Shown here: piece by piece, positions 63,876-64,000 of the stretch
Numbering within the stretch: the first letter of the stretch is position 1
How the letters are laid out: every line of letters begins with the position of its first letter
Source of the DNA: Algicola sagamiensis DSM 14643
GTDB taxonomy: Bacteria; Pseudomonadota; Gammaproteobacteria; Enterobacterales; Alteromonadaceae
DNA length: 64,000 nt
Assembly (NCBI RefSeq): GCF_000374485.1
Contig: NZ_KB894506.1
Span: 1-64,000 of the forward strand
Direction of reading: 5' to 3'
Made by a program: the position numbers and the translations under genes
Notes under the pieces: model-generated
The model's input: the letters and a program-made list of their open reading frames with translations, nothing else
The model's database searches: none
Told to the model about the DNA's origin: nothing

Positions 63876-64000
63876 ATGAAGTTATATGACATGACGCCTC
63901 TTCAGCGGAAAGGACTTTCCTTGAGGTATGCTTACATCCCTAAAAACGTCACGGAACGTAATCAAATTGCCTATGAACACCCTTGCCTAGCTTGTGGTGA
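63876..64000 (+). CDS. Unrecognised gene, 5' part only, cut by window edge
   Basis: From ATG 63876, preceded by TTGGAG, 41 codons are open to the window end. The product begins MKLYDMTPLQRKGLSLRYAY and ends with CLACG. The family is not recognisable from this fragment; a Cys-x-x-Cys pair may be a metal site or redox motif. A possibly structured leader precedes it. Confidence 0.45.
   Translation, partial: MKLYDMTPLQRKGLSLRYAYIPKNVTERNQIAYEHPCLACG

Overview
The window looks like a chromosome segment of a marine, heterotrophic gammaproteobacterium, most like Alteromonadales/Pseudoalteromonadaceae. Supporting signs are the gammaproteobacterial block nrdR-ribD-ribE-ribBA-ribH-nusB-thiL-pgpA, the dinG-priC-rsmS group with divergent polB, large TonB-dependent receptors, PKD and chitin-binding-type domains, a sodium-coupled NSS transporter, and AT-leaning composition (judged by eye). 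No rRNA, tRNA, CRISPR array or complete mobile element was found.

Layout. 1-763: the start of an IS256-type transposase at the window edge beside a decayed IS4-type transposase. 795-4481: a storage-lipid-like locus. A PhaD-like TetR regulator, a wax ester synthase/diacylglycerol acyltransferase and an LRAT/H-REV107-like thiol acyltransferase form one operon, with a ParA ATPase divergent across a promoter containing two perfect inverted repeats. 4488-10604: HAD nucleotidase, hydrolase, DUF445 protein, NSS transporter and a lipoprotein-type class D beta-lactamase. 10635-16226: rsmS, comFB-like, priC, dinG and divergent polB, with a LexA-like box between dinG and polB. 16555-25717: TonB receptor, secreted serine protease with PKD and carbohydrate-binding modules, chemotaxis receptor, XapX protein and ettA. 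26117-33362: glyA, then the nrdR/riboflavin/nusB/thiL/pgpA block. The RibBA GTP cyclohydrolase half lacks its catalytic cysteines.

33395-45110 is a signalling island: a beta-propeller GGDEF protein split by a frameshift exactly at an A AAA AAG heptamer, an MBL-like protein, a histidine kinase without its phospho-acceptor histidine, a TPR-GGDEF protein, and a periplasmic binding protein overlapping a MASE1/CHASE hybrid kinase. 45128-50521 is an RND efflux operon with a NemR-like repressor; the same 15-bp palindrome precedes both transcription units. 50991-55717: PKD lipoprotein, second TonB receptor and DUF805 protein. 55991-62958 is the conserved RDD-SpoIIM-DUF4129-DUF4350-MoxR-DUF58 operon. 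The right end holds a small hypothetical gene and the start of an unrecognised gene behind a possibly structured leader.

The strongest candidates for something undescribed are the ParA-linked storage-lipid locus and the possible programmed -1 frameshift in the propeller-GGDEF gene. Gene family calls rest on motifs recognised by eye; no database search was run.
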